Of a DNA stretch of 21,962 nucleotides, positions 6,231 through 13,660 are shown piece after piece. The position numbers were made by a program, and so were the translations under genes. The notes beneath the pieces were generated by a model. It made no database searches. It was not told the origin of the DNA and saw only the letters and a program-made list of their open reading frames with translations. The DNA comes from SIG598 sp045580875 (GTDB taxonomy: Bacteria > Bacillota > Clostridia > Oscillospirales > Acutalibacteraceae). The stretch's first letter is position 1. Each line of letters starts with the position of its first letter. Location of the stretch: the NCBI GenBank assembly GCA_045580875.1, contig JAZNOP010000064.1, positions 1 through 21,962 of the forward strand. The letters run 5' to 3'.

Positions 6231-7868
6231 TTACTTATTGTAGAAATTCCAGCAGTCAATTACGTCCTGAACAGCGTCGTCGTCATCGACAATGAGGTCG
6301 GGCTGGAAGCCGTTTGCATCAAAGTCCTCCATGATCTCGCTGGTGACCAGAATGGTGCTGTAGTAAACCGACATTCCGGAGTTGGGCAGCCAGACGGGGG
6401 CGTCCATGTTGGTGCCGCCGGTCAGCAGACAGCCGTTGCTGTTCATGCCGACAAAGACGACATTCTCCATATTCTCAAGCTGGAAGAGCGCAAGCTCGCC
6501 GGCTGAGTAGGTGTGCTTGTTGCAGAGCACGAAGATGGTGGTATCATTGTGCTCCATGCCGCCGGTGAGCTCTATCTCGTAGATATCGCCCTCGGAGTAT
6601 TCGTAGGAATCGTCCGAGTCGTCCGATTCGTCGCCCCAGTAGTCGGGGTGTCTCTCGAAGAAGTCGAGGCGCTCGAAGATGTTGTTGACCTCTTCGGCGT
6701 TGCTGTTGAGAACATACTCGTTCAGGCGGCTTATGTATGCCGAATAGCCGATGCCCCAGTCGATGAATTCGCCCTCTGTGAAGTCGTAGAGCCACATCTC
6801 GCTGAGCAGGTCGTAGCCGCCGGTGTTGTAGCGCAGGTCGATGACGATGACCTCCTCATTGCGCAGAGTGAGCGCATCGTTGAGATAATTGTTTATGTCA
6901 TCGAAAACCGATTCCTCAAGATAATAGGTGTTGAGCGAGATGACCGGAATGCCGTCGATCTCCTCGTATCTGTAGGCGTAGTCGTGCTGAACGTAGGGGC
7001 AGTCAATGCGCTCCCAGTGAAGGGTAACATTGCCGGCGCCGCCCTCGGTGCTGCCTATTCTGAGACTTTCAGGCAGAGACTCAGCCTCCTCGCTGTTGGC
7101 AAGCGCGAACACGCCGTAAACTATCTCGCCGTGCTCGGCAATGGTCGGTCTGAGCCACTTCTCGTCCTCGCTGCAGAGATACCATCTGCCGTCAGCGGTG
7201 GCGCTGTTGTAATAGCCCATCGAATCGCGCCGGAAGGTCAGGTCGGGGCTGTGGTAGTAATAACGCTCAAGGAAACCTGTACCCTCGCCGTCGATGTCGA
7301 AGTGGGTGTCCTCAACGAAGGAGAGCGATTCGAGCATGAGTGAGCGCAGGTCGGAGACGGTTATTCCGCCGGGATAGTAGAAATAAAGCTCGGAGAGAAC
7401 ATCGCTCTTTGCCTTGTCAAATACCCTGTCGCCGCCGAAGAAGGTGTACGCGCCGTAGGAGGTGCGCAGTATGCGGAAGAGATATTCCACGTCCTCAACA
7501 GCCTGCTCGTAGGTCAGCTGAGGGGGAATATCAGCCGGCTGAGTGGTCAGCAGGCTGAGCTCGCTGTCGGAAAATTCGTCAGAGAGAAAATCCTCCGAGT
7601 TATAATCGGGCAGATAATCCTCCATGCTGTACTCAAGGCGGTTGTCAGCCCAGCGCTCGGCGTTGAGCCTGTCCATCATTGCCTCCAGCGTTATCCCGTC
7701 GGCCGGCGAGACAATGACGATTTCAGCTGTCTGACCGACCTGCTGAGAATCGTCTTCGATATAATCGAGAAGACTTAAGATGTCACTGCAGCCGCACATC
7801 GACAGCATGATGGCGCACGAGAGCGCAAGGGCGCATATCCCTGCGGCGGTTTTTCTGAGCTTTGTCAT
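6231..7868 (-). CDS. S41-family (C-terminal processing type) peptidase-like lipoprotein
   Basis: The start at 7868 is preferred over upstream in-frame ATGs because AGGAGGG lies directly before it and MTKLRKTAAGICALALSCAIM gives a signal peptide ending in the lipobox SMCGC. The 545-residue protein has an S41-like core: VIDLRYNTGGYD matches the conserved strand and glycine turn, and HTYSAGELALF carries the presumed catalytic serine (about residue 455). The residue after the motif, Glu458, is also conserved in the family. No PDZ domain is obvious. A very acidic stretch (DESDDSDDSYEYSEGD) lies before the serine. It likely cleaves or binds extracellular peptides on the cell surface; the substrate is unknown. 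It is the first gene of a unit with aroK, the 62-residue protein and the NusG-domain protein. Confidence 0.85.
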   Translation of the reverse strand: MTKLRKTAAGICALALSCAIMLSMCGCSDILSLLDYIEDDSQQVGQTAEIVIVSPADGITLEAMMDRLNAERWADNRLEYSMEDYLPDYNSEDFLSDEFSDSELSLLTTQPADIPPQLTYEQAVEDVEYLFRILRTSYGAYTFFGGDRVFDKAKSDVLSELYFYYPGGITVSDLRSLMLESLSFVEDTHFDIDGEGTGFLERYYYHSPDLTFRRDSMGYYNSATADGRWYLCSEDEKWLRPTIAEHGEIVYGVFALANSEEAESLPESLRIGSTEGGAGNVTLHWERIDCPYVQHDYAYRYEEIDGIPVISLNTYYLEESVFDDINNYLNDALTLRNEEVIVIDLRYNTGGYDLLSEMWLYDFTEGEFIDWGIGYSAYISRLNEYVLNSNAEEVNNIFERLDFFERHPDYWGDESDDSDDSYEYSEGDIYEIELTGGMEHNDTTIFVLCNKHTYSAGELALFQLENMENVVFVGMNSNGCLLTGGTNMDAPVWLPNSGMSVYYSTILVTSEIMEDFDANGFQPDLIVDDDDAVQDVIDCWNFYNK

Positions 7869-7973
7869 ATTCTTTCCCTCCTGTGAGAGCGGTGTGGATT
7901 GATCTCCGTGAGCAGATTGTTCTGAATAAATTACAGCCATACTGCCGGCTGCGGCGGTAATACTTTGCGCCGG

Positions 7974-9248
7974 TCAGTTTTTCAGCAGGTCGGTTCTGCC
8001 CATCTTTTTCAGATCCTCAAGAGCCTTGGGGTGACCCTGCTTTGCCGCCATTGCTATGTAATGAATGCCAAGCTCCCTGTTTTCCGGCACACCTCTGCCG
8101 CGGTAGAGGCAGAAGCCGTAGTTGTACTGGCTGTAGGAATCGCCGCAGCGGGCGGAGAGCTCGAAATACTTTGCGGCAAGGCTCTCGTTGACCTCGGTGC
8201 CTGTGCCCTCGAAATAGCACAGACCCATCTTGTAGTAAGCCTTTTCGTAGCCCTGTTCGGCGCACTTCTGGTAATATTCAAATGCCTTCTTCTCGTCCTT
8301 GGGGTAGCCGTATCTGCCGTGCTCGTAGACAACGCCCACTACGTACATTGCCTCGGGGACGTCCTGGTCAGCAGCCATCAGATAGTAATGCATCGCCTTC
8401 TGCTCATCGACACGCACACCGGTGCCGAGCAGGTAGCAGTTGCCGACGTTGTTCTGTGCTCTGCCGTAGCCCAGCTCTGCCGATTTGATATAGTATTCGA
8501 GAGCCTTTTTCAGGTCGACCGGCACACCCTTGCCTGCCTGATAGCAGTTGCCGATATCCATATAACATGATGCCTCGCCCTGCTCTGCGGCTGTATGGTA
8601 GCATTCCAAAGCCTTTTTGTGATCCATGGCAACGCCGCGTCCGTACTCGTAGCAGTAGCCGAGGTCGCGGCGGGCTTCGACGTGACCCTTTTCAGCCGCG
8701 AGGGTGTAGTAGCGCACAGCCTTTGCCGCGTTCCATGCTGCTTCAGCGTCGCAGCCCCTTTTGTAGAGCTCATCTGCCGGAAGAAGTTCCTCTTCCGGAG
8801 TTATTCTGTCATCGTAAAATTCCGAGGGACGTGCCGGAGGGCAGATATCACGCAGCTGGTTTTCCATGTCGGTCACGGAGACATAGGGGATCTCACTGCC
8901 GTCAATGGGCTCGCAGATGATGGAGTGCTTTTTGAGCACATCGGGCAGCTTCATTTCATTGAAACCAATGAATACAGGAATGACCGGCAGTTTTGCCTTG
9001 ACAGCAAGCTTGAGGTCCTTTTCCTGCTGACGGCGCTCGGACATGGGTGCGCCGAGGGTGAAAAATGCAATTACTGCCGCCGCTGCCGGAATTTCCTTGC
9101 GGGGCTTTTTGCTGCCGAGAATATTTGAAACGACGTTGTAGCCTCTGCGGTTGAGCTCCTGCAGATGAGGCAGAACAATGCCCGAATCTGCAGGCAGGCA
9201 GCAGGCGTAGACGTATTTTGCGTTTTCAGCGGTGTTTTTCTTAGACAT
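7974..9248 (-). CDS. TIR-like domain protein with Sel1-like repeats
   Basis: Residues about 10-120 look like a small Rossmann or TIR-type domain: a strand KYVYACCL, a turn with VIAFFTLGAPMS, and KLAVKAKLPVIPVFIG, which resembles the TIR pattern of a helix followed by IPVIPV. The usual catalytic Glu position (ExxxA) seems to be Asp78 here, with Glu76 nearby, so NADase activity is doubtful. From about 155 to 407 there are roughly seven Sel1-like repeats of 36 residues (LGYCYEYGRGV, IGNCYQAGKGV, VGNCYLLGTGV, MGLCYFEGTGT and others), a protein-binding solenoid. There is no signal peptide or membrane helix, so it is cytoplasmic. The ATG has AGGGG upstream. It lies 53 bp after the ABC ATPase gene on the same strand. 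The Sel1 call is firm, the TIR call moderate. Confidence 0.8.
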   Translation of the reverse strand: MSKKNTAENAKYVYACCLPADSGIVLPHLQELNRRGYNVVSNILGSKKPRKEIPAAAAVIAFFTLGAPMSERRQQEKDLKLAVKAKLPVIPVFIGFNEMKLPDVLKKHSIICEPIDGSEIPYVSVTDMENQLRDICPPARPSEFYDDRITPEEELLPADELYKRGCDAEAAWNAAKAVRYYTLAAEKGHVEARRDLGYCYEYGRGVAMDHKKALECYHTAAEQGEASCYMDIGNCYQAGKGVPVDLKKALEYYIKSAELGYGRAQNNVGNCYLLGTGVRVDEQKAMHYYLMAADQDVPEAMYVVGVVYEHGRYGYPKDEKKAFEYYQKCAEQGYEKAYYKMGLCYFEGTGTEVNESLAAKYFELSARCGDSYSQYNYGFCLYRGRGVPENRELGIHYIAMAAKQGHPKALEDLKKMGRTDLLKN

Positions 9249-9301
9249 TATAAAATCCCCTTTTTCCTTTTTGATTTTGTTGATAATCAGGCTTTGCTTC
9301 C

Positions 9302-9865
9302 TTATTCAAAGCTGATGATTCTTGTTGCCAGCGCTTCAATTTCCGTACTGCTGTGGGAGACGATTATTGCCGTCTTTCCGGTCAGCTCCTCGAGCATGAC
9401 CTCCAGCACCTTTTCCGCAGTGCCGTCGTCGAGCCCCTGAAGCGGCTCGTCAAGGTAGTAGATATCGCCGCCGTAGGCAAGGGCGCGCGCGATTGCCAGC
9501 CGGCGCTTCATGCCGCCCGAAAGCTGTGCGGGCTTCTTGCCGGCGTCCTCCGCCAGCCCGACACGCTCCAGCATAGCCATTGCGTCAGCCCTGCTCACAC
9601 CGGTTACGGTGATGTTCTCGAGCGCTGTCAGCCACGGCAGCAGCCTGTCCTCCTGATAGAGGTATGCCATGCGGATTCCCTCGCATATCATCACATCTCC
9701 GCTGTCAGGCTCGAGTGTACCGGCTGCAATGGCGAGCATGGTCGATTTTCCGCAGCCGCTTGCGCCGGTAAGACAGACGCGCTCTCCAGGCTCGACGGTC
9801 AGCGAAGCGCCGTCAAGCACCACCTGAGAGCCGAAGCTTTTTGTAATATTCTCAAGCCTTATCAC
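9302..9865 (-). CDS. ABC transporter ATP-binding protein (nitrate/sulfonate/taurine-type)
   Basis: The ATPase energises the permease encoded just upstream. In 187 residues it shows Walker A GASGCGKST (about 34-42), the Q-loop region YQEDRLLPWLTALENI, signature LSGGM, Walker B IYYLDEP and the switch HS in IIVSHS. The Q-loop sequence EDRLLPW is typical of importers for sulfonates, taurine, nitrate or thiamine precursors. It is shorter than the family norm of about 240-260 residues because it ends right after the H-loop region, though all catalytic motifs are present. Its start overlaps the permease gene by 14 bp, so translation is coupled. No substrate-binding protein is in the unit. Confidence 0.93.
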   Translation of the reverse strand: MIRLENITKSFGSQVVLDGASLTVEPGERVCLTGASGCGKSTMLAIAAGTLEPDSGDVMICEGIRMAYLYQEDRLLPWLTALENITVTGVSRADAMAMLERVGLAEDAGKKPAQLSGGMKRRLAIARALAYGGDIYYLDEPLQGLDDGTAEKVLEVMLEELTGKTAIIVSHSSTEIEALATRIISFE

Positions 9866-10649
9866 GGCTGAACCTCCTTCCGAGAGTGCGGTCGAGAATG
9901 CTGACCACTGTTTTTTCGAGAATTATACTCAGAACGATGACCGTGACAGTCCATGCAAACATGGTGTCGGTCTCGAGATAAATCTTGGAGTCGTAAAGTC
10001 CGCTGCCGATGGAAACACCCGGGCTGCAGATGACCTCAGCGGCAACGCCTGCCTTCCATGCCATGCCGATGCCGACCGTGACAGCGCTGTGGAAATAGGG
10101 CATGACCGAGGGAATGTAGAGCTTTGTCAGCAGCGAGGTGCGCGAAAAGCGGTACATCTTCGCCATTTCAAGCAGCTCCCTGTCGGTGGAGATTATGCCG
10201 GCGTAGACGTTCGACCAGAATATCGGCGCGACGATAAGCGCAACTGTGAATGCCGGAACATTTGCCGGACTGAGCCACACCACAGCAAGAATGATGAAAG
10301 AGGCAACGGGTGTGGTTTTCATTATGACCATAAGCGGGTGGAGCAGGTCGCGCAGTATGCGTGAGCCGGCAGTGATGACAGCCAGCAGACAGCCTGCCGC
10401 CAGACCGGAGAAGTAGCCGATCATTATGCGCAGGAGCGATGTGCCGACAGCCTGCCACAGCTCGCCTGTGCCGCTCAGACGGACAAGTGCAGAGAGGGTC
10501 TCACGCGGCGAGGGAAGCAGTATCGACTTGCTGACCGCCATGTGGGCGATCTGCCACACGGCAAGCCAGACAACGGCTATAATTGCACAACGGAGGGTAT
10601 ATTTAAGAACCGATAATACCTTCTGTTTATTATTCGCAGGTGTTTTCAT
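9852..10649 (-). CDS. ABC transporter permease (SsuC/TauC-like)
   Basis: The 265-residue membrane protein has about six helices, starting with YTLRCAIIAVVWLAVWQIAHM, and the binding-protein-dependent transport motif region (LYIPSVMPYFHSAVTVGIGMAWKAGVAAEVI) with the EAA-like loop that docks the ATPase. LLPSPRETLSALVRL near the N-terminus is characteristic of the sulfonate/taurine/nitrate/thiamine-precursor permeases. The start ATG has GGAG upstream. It is the first gene of the unit and is preceded by a leader that holds a small hairpin with T tract. The substrate cannot be told from sequence; the divergent neighbour is a NadA-family gene, which makes a link to a cofactor precursor possible but unproven. 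Confidence 0.92.
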   Translation of the reverse strand: MKTPANNKQKVLSVLKYTLRCAIIAVVWLAVWQIAHMAVSKSILLPSPRETLSALVRLSGTGELWQAVGTSLLRIMIGYFSGLAAGCLLAVITAGSRILRDLLHPLMVIMKTTPVASFIILAVVWLSPANVPAFTVALIVAPIFWSNVYAGIISTDRELLEMAKMYRFSRTSLLTKLYIPSVMPYFHSAVTVGIGMAWKAGVAAEVICSPGVSIGSGLYDSKIYLETDTMFAWTVTVIVLSIILEKTVVSILDRTLGRRFSRDKA

Positions 10650-10691
10650 GTTGTTATCTCCATAAAAAAAGAGCGTTTGCGGCGCAAAAAC

Positions 10692-10710
10692 AAAAGACAG
10701 CGCGTCTTTT
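10692..10710 (-). promoter_or_regulatory. Hairpin with T tract in the permease leader, possible attenuator
   Basis: Arms AAAAGAC (10692-10698) and GTCTTTT (10704-10710) flank a 5-nt loop. On the minus strand it lies between the candidate promoter and the permease start and is followed by GTTTTTG. It could act as a weak terminator or attenuator. Confidence 0.35.
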
Positions 10711-10714
10711 TTAG

Positions 10715-10741
10715 ATTATCACACAGCCGCGCTATCGTCAA
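10715..10741 (-). promoter_or_regulatory. Candidate promoter of the ABC permease/ATPase unit
   Basis: On the minus strand TTGACG (10736-10741) and GATAAT (10715-10720) are good hexamers but are separated by only 15 bp. Between this and the nadA promoter is an AT-rich near-palindrome at about 10756-10780. Confidence 0.4.
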
Positions 10742-10808
10742 GTATATTAAATTCAGTATATATTATAATATTATATATACCCTGAGCCGCATGAATAACT
10801 GCGCCATC

Positions 10809-10843
10809 ACAGAAATATACTGTTATCACAGCAGAATTTCTGT
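10809..10843. promoter_or_regulatory. Inverted repeat ACAGAAAT ... ATTTCTGT overlapping the nadA-like promoter
   Basis: Perfect 8-bp arms at 10809-10816 and 10836-10843, 19 bp apart. The right arm touches the -35 box of the NadA-family gene, so a repressor could act here. The regulator is unknown. Confidence 0.35.
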
Positions 10844-10871
10844 TGAGTTTATCACGGGAAATTTATATAAT
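10843..10871 (+). promoter_or_regulatory. Promoter of the NadA-family gene
   Basis: TTGAGT (10843-10848) and TATAAT (10866-10871) with a 17-bp spacer. The predicted leader is about 65 nt. Confidence 0.7.
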
Positions 10872-10943
10872 ATAAATAGTATTTTAATATATGCGGTGTA
10901 TGATTCAGATGATGAATGATACACGGACGGGAGGAGTGATGGA

Positions 10944-11879
10944 GTGGCTGTCAGAGAAATACCCGAGCTGAAGGCTGATATTCTGCGCGCCAAGGAAGAG
11001 ACCGGAACGGCTGTTCTGGCTCATTGCTATATCGATCCGGATATTCAGGATATCGCCGATGTCTGCGGTGACAGCCTTGAGCTGGCTCTTGCCGCGCGCG
11101 GACTTTCCCAGCGCCGTATTGTAGTCTGCGGTGTTCATTATACCGCCGAGACGGTGGCCATGCTCTGTCCTGATAAGGAAATAATTCTTGCCCATGCGCA
11201 GTCGCGCTGCCCCATGTCGGGACAGATATTCCCCGGGCGCATCGCCATGTACCGCGAGGATCATCCCAACGTGACGGTGGTAACCACGCTGAACGCCTCG
11301 GCAGCCCTCAAGGCTGAGTGCGACCTGTGTGTGACAGCAGACAATGCTATAGAGGTGCTGCGCGCAAGTCAGGCGAAAGAGGTGCTCTTTGCCGCCGACT
11401 ACAACCTCGGTGAATATCTTTCGGAAAATCTGCCGGAAATCAGCTTCACGCTGTGGAACTGCAAGTGCCCGATGCTCGGCAGCGTGGTGGTGCAGGACGT
11501 TGAGCTTGCGCGGCAGAAATGGCCTGATGCAAGACTGGCTGTCAACACCGGCTGCGGCAGGGATATACGTCAGCTTGCCGATATGGTGGGCAGCACAGCC
11601 GATATCGTCCGCTACTGCAAGGCGGTCGACTGGGAGGTAATAATTGCCGACGATGCCTCGGTCTGCCGTCAGCTCTCGCGCACCATGCCCGAGCGGAAGT
11701 TTTATCAGCTTGCGCCGAGCAAATTCATCTGCAGCAATATGCAGATAAACAACCTCGAGACCACCGAGCTTGCAATACTCGGGCGCTTTGGTGTGAAGGT
11801 GCAGCCGGGTGTCGCCGCCTCACGAAAGGCGCTGCGTCCGGTGGAGAAGATGCTGGAGCTTGCCGGCAGAGAATTGTAA
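10944..11879 (+). CDS. Quinolinate synthase family (NadA-like) protein with altered active site
   Basis: The 311 residues align along the whole length with quinolinate synthase, the 4Fe-4S enzyme that condenses iminoaspartate and dihydroxyacetone phosphate in NAD synthesis. Conserved are AHCY (26-29), IQDIADVCGDSLELA, GVHYTAETV and the three likely cluster cysteines: Cys89 (RCPM), Cys173 (WNCKC) and Cys263 (ICSNM). Several residues normally used for substrate differ: the YVN motif is TLN (115-117), TSANA is TADNA (131-135), the His three residues after the second cluster Cys is Pro176, and HPE before the conserved Cys is NTG (201-203). It may therefore not make quinolinate. The start is a GTG at 10944 with GGGAGGAG upstream; the ATG at 10939 is in another frame and stops quickly. 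No nadB or nadC is nearby. Confidence 0.88.
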   Translation: MAVREIPELKADILRAKEETGTAVLAHCYIDPDIQDIADVCGDSLELALAARGLSQRRIVVCGVHYTAETVAMLCPDKEIILAHAQSRCPMSGQIFPGRIAMYREDHPNVTVVTTLNASAALKAECDLCVTADNAIEVLRASQAKEVLFAADYNLGEYLSENLPEISFTLWNCKCPMLGSVVVQDVELARQKWPDARLAVNTGCGRDIRQLADMVGSTADIVRYCKAVDWEVIIADDASVCRQLSRTMPERKFYQLAPSKFICSNMQINNLETTELAILGRFGVKVQPGVAASRKALRPVEKMLELAGREL

Positions 11880-12119
11880 GATACCGTGCTTTGCGGTGCC
11901 GTCAGACGGCTGAAATTGTACGGAAAGAGCCTTGAACAGACCGGATCTGATTCACAGAATTTCTATTTTAGATAGTTTTATTTTACAAATTAGAAATTTT
12001 ACAAGACTGTAGTTTGGTTAGTTTTGTTAAATAAATGCTGTGCAGTCAAGGCTTTTACAGGGGAAAAATAAAAAATATTCGAAAAAATTTTACCAATGCT
12101 TTTCTAAAAGGTAAATTTA

Positions 12120-12128
12120 TGATATAAT
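12120..12128 (+). promoter_or_regulatory. Extended -10 promoter element before the XRE regulator
   Basis: TGATATAAT (12120-12128) is an extended -10 box with consensus hexamer; the -35 region is weak. A second TATAAT lies at 12218-12223, with GTGACA at 12197-12202 but only 15 bp between them. Confidence 0.5.
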
Positions 12129-12159
12129 ACCGTACATGATGCTTAAAACTGCAGATATA

Positions 12160-12191
12160 TCATTCCATTAGTATATACTATTGAGGAATGA
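12160..12191. promoter_or_regulatory. Nested palindrome, candidate operator of the XRE regulator
   Basis: Outer arms TCATTCC (12160-12166) and GGAATGA (12185-12191) enclose the 12-bp perfect palindrome TAGTATATACTA (12169-12180). It lies between the two candidate promoter boxes in front of the regulator gene, the usual place for autoregulation. Confidence 0.5.
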
Positions 12192-12260
12192 AAAAGGTGA
12201 CAGAAAACATATAAAGGTATAATATTTTAGGCCGATAACGGCATATATGGAGAGAAAAAT

Positions 12261-12956
12261 ATGAGAAAGCCCCAGACATCAGAAAAAAAACAGGAAATGC
12301 TTCGTCTCGGCAGCCGTCTTAATTCGCTGAGATGCGAGGCAGGTCTGTCCCTCAGCTATGTTGCTGAACGCCTGAACCACGAGTATGGAGCAAATACCAA
12401 CAAGGGCATGATTTCCAAATACGAAAACGGAATTCACGAGCCCTCTGCCACCACTATTTACTGCCTCAGCCGCATATTCAACGTTTCCCCTGACTACATC
12501 ATGGGAAAGACCGATGAGAAGTACGCGCCGGCTCCCGCTCAGGGTGCAGAGGCATCAGGCTACTGCCTCAAGCTGTATACTTCGATGACCGACCGCGATG
12601 AGGGTACAACCGACGAATCGGAGACCATTCTTATCCCCGGCGACTGGCTGGTCGGAGGTCAGGAGTTCTTTGCCTACAGAGTAAAGGGCGGAAGATTCGC
12701 TCCCCGTTATTATGACGGCGATATCCTTATCTTCCAGCGCAAGATAAAGTCCAAGAAGGATCAGGTCGCTCTGGTCAGCATTGACGGCGCTGAGGCTATC
12801 CTCTGTTTTATAACAAAGAAGCGCGACGGAAAGATCATCACTCCGCTTGATCCGGCATACGACAGCGTATTCTTCACCACAGAGGAAATTGCAAACCGTC
12901 CGGTAAAAATCCTCGGACTGTGCGTACAGCTTCGCCGTCAGGAGTTCTCCCTGTAA
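12261..12956 (+). CDS. XRE-family transcriptional regulator with degenerate S24 (LexA/CI-like) domain
   Basis: Residues about 14-82 form a Cro/CI-type helix-turn-helix (LGSRLNSLRCEAGLSLSYVA ... GMISKYENGIHEPSATTIYCLSRIFNVSPDYIMG). After a Pro/Ala linker, residues 120-225 follow the S24 fold of LexA and phage repressors: YRVKGGRFAPRYYDGDILIF corresponds to the RVxGDSMxPxxxDGD motif and DGAEAILCF to the DxEATVKRF strand. The nucleophile Ser is Arg145 and the general-base Lys is Cys182 or Leu181, so self-cleavage should be impossible. It probably senses something other than RecA, or dimerises through this domain. The ATG start has GGAGAG upstream. It is transcribed alone, ending at the terminator at 12996. 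There are no phage genes nearby. Confidence 0.88.
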   Translation: MRKPQTSEKKQEMLRLGSRLNSLRCEAGLSLSYVAERLNHEYGANTNKGMISKYENGIHEPSATTIYCLSRIFNVSPDYIMGKTDEKYAPAPAQGAEASGYCLKLYTSMTDRDEGTTDESETILIPGDWLVGGQEFFAYRVKGGRFAPRYYDGDILIFQRKIKSKKDQVALVSIDGAEAILCFITKKRDGKIITPLDPAYDSVFFTTEEIANRPVKILGLCVQLRRQEFSL

Positions 12957-12995
12957 AAGCAGGCAATCAATCACGAAAATCGAACATGAATGCAT

Positions 12996-13038
12996 AAAAC
13001 CGCCCGTTTTGTCAAACAATGACGATACGGGCGGTTTT
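12996..13038 (+). terminator. Intrinsic terminator after the XRE regulator
   Basis: Perfect 12-bp arms AAAACCGCCCGT (12996-13007) and ACGGGCGGTTTT (13027-13038), about 40 bp after the stop codon. Confidence 0.85.
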
Positions 13039-13117
13039 GCTTTGGCTCTGACCGGCAGCAGGGCTGTCAGGAGCAGCCGGCATACCGTTTTATTTTTAAT
13101 GCCAAAGGAGAAAAATT

Positions 13118-13549
13118 ATGTCAGATAACAAGCAGATGCTCGATTATATCTTCAAGGGCGCCGAGATGGGGCACGATTCAATAACCCAGCTCATGCGCGA
13201 GACCGATGACAGCGAGTTCCGCAATAAGCTGGACAGCCAGCGCGAGGAATATCACCGCATAATGGAGCAGGCAGAGGAGCTCTCCATAAAGCACGGCGAC
13301 GGCACACCAAAAGGAATAGGCGTGATGCAGAGAATGTCCTCAGAGGCGATGACTACAATGAAAACACTGACCGACAACTCCACCTCGAAGCTTGCCGAGA
13401 TGATGATTCAGGGCAGCACGATGGGCGTGACCAAGATGAGCCGCTACATCAGCGAGTATGCCGGCATGGACAGCGAGGTCAGCCAGCTTGCCCACAAGCT
13501 GCTGCGCACCGAGGAGAGCAATATCGAGCAGATGAAGCAGTATCTGTAA
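13118..13549 (+). CDS. Helical-bundle protein, ferritin-like in pattern, function unknown
   Basis: The 143 residues are almost entirely helical, with no signal peptide and no membrane helix. The pattern suggests four amphipathic helices: GAEMGHDSITQLMRET, EFRNKLDSQREEYHRIMEQAE, MSSEAMTTMKTLTDNSTSKLAEMMIQG and DSEVSQLAHKLLRTEESNIEQMK. Glu and His residues in the helices (for example EEYHRIMEQAEE and LLRTEESNIEQM) resemble small ferritin-like or DUF2383-type bundles, but I cannot confirm a metal site. It is Met-rich. The ATG start has AAAGGAG upstream. It is flanked by terminators on both sides, so it forms its own transcription unit. Cytoplasmic stress or metal-related role is only a guess. 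Confidence 0.8.
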   Translation: MSDNKQMLDYIFKGAEMGHDSITQLMRETDDSEFRNKLDSQREEYHRIMEQAEELSIKHGDGTPKGIGVMQRMSSEAMTTMKTLTDNSTSKLAEMMIQGSTMGVTKMSRYISEYAGMDSEVSQLAHKLLRTEESNIEQMKQYL

Positions 13550-13660
13550 ATTTCTGCAGTATGTCCGGAAAGGCGGAGTCTGCCGGTCCGAGGCGCACAT
13601 TGTGCAGCATGGCCTGCTGTATTGCAATTACAATTCCAGCCATAGCTGCCGACAGGCAGA

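Larger units (their letters stand above)
11880..12260. other. 381-bp AT-rich intergenic region holding the regulator's promoter and operator
   Basis: After the NadA-like gene comes a short GCCGTCAGACGGC inverted repeat (near 11898) without a T run, then about 250 bp of AT-rich sequence without a supported gene. The right part carries two TATAAT boxes and a palindrome, listed separately. Confidence 0.6.

Noticed and set aside
7974..10649. Complete anti-phage defence island
   Set aside because: Only one TIR-like protein is present, its catalytic residue is doubtful, and its companions are an ordinary ABC importer.
10677..10919. 80-codon plus-strand open frame in the divergent intergenic region
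   Set aside because: It runs through both candidate promoters and AT-rich palindromes and has no ribosome binding site or domain.
12261..13549. Prophage remnant, suggested by a CI/LexA-like regulator
   Set aside because: No integrase, terminase, structural or lysis gene is present and the neighbours are ordinary chromosomal genes.
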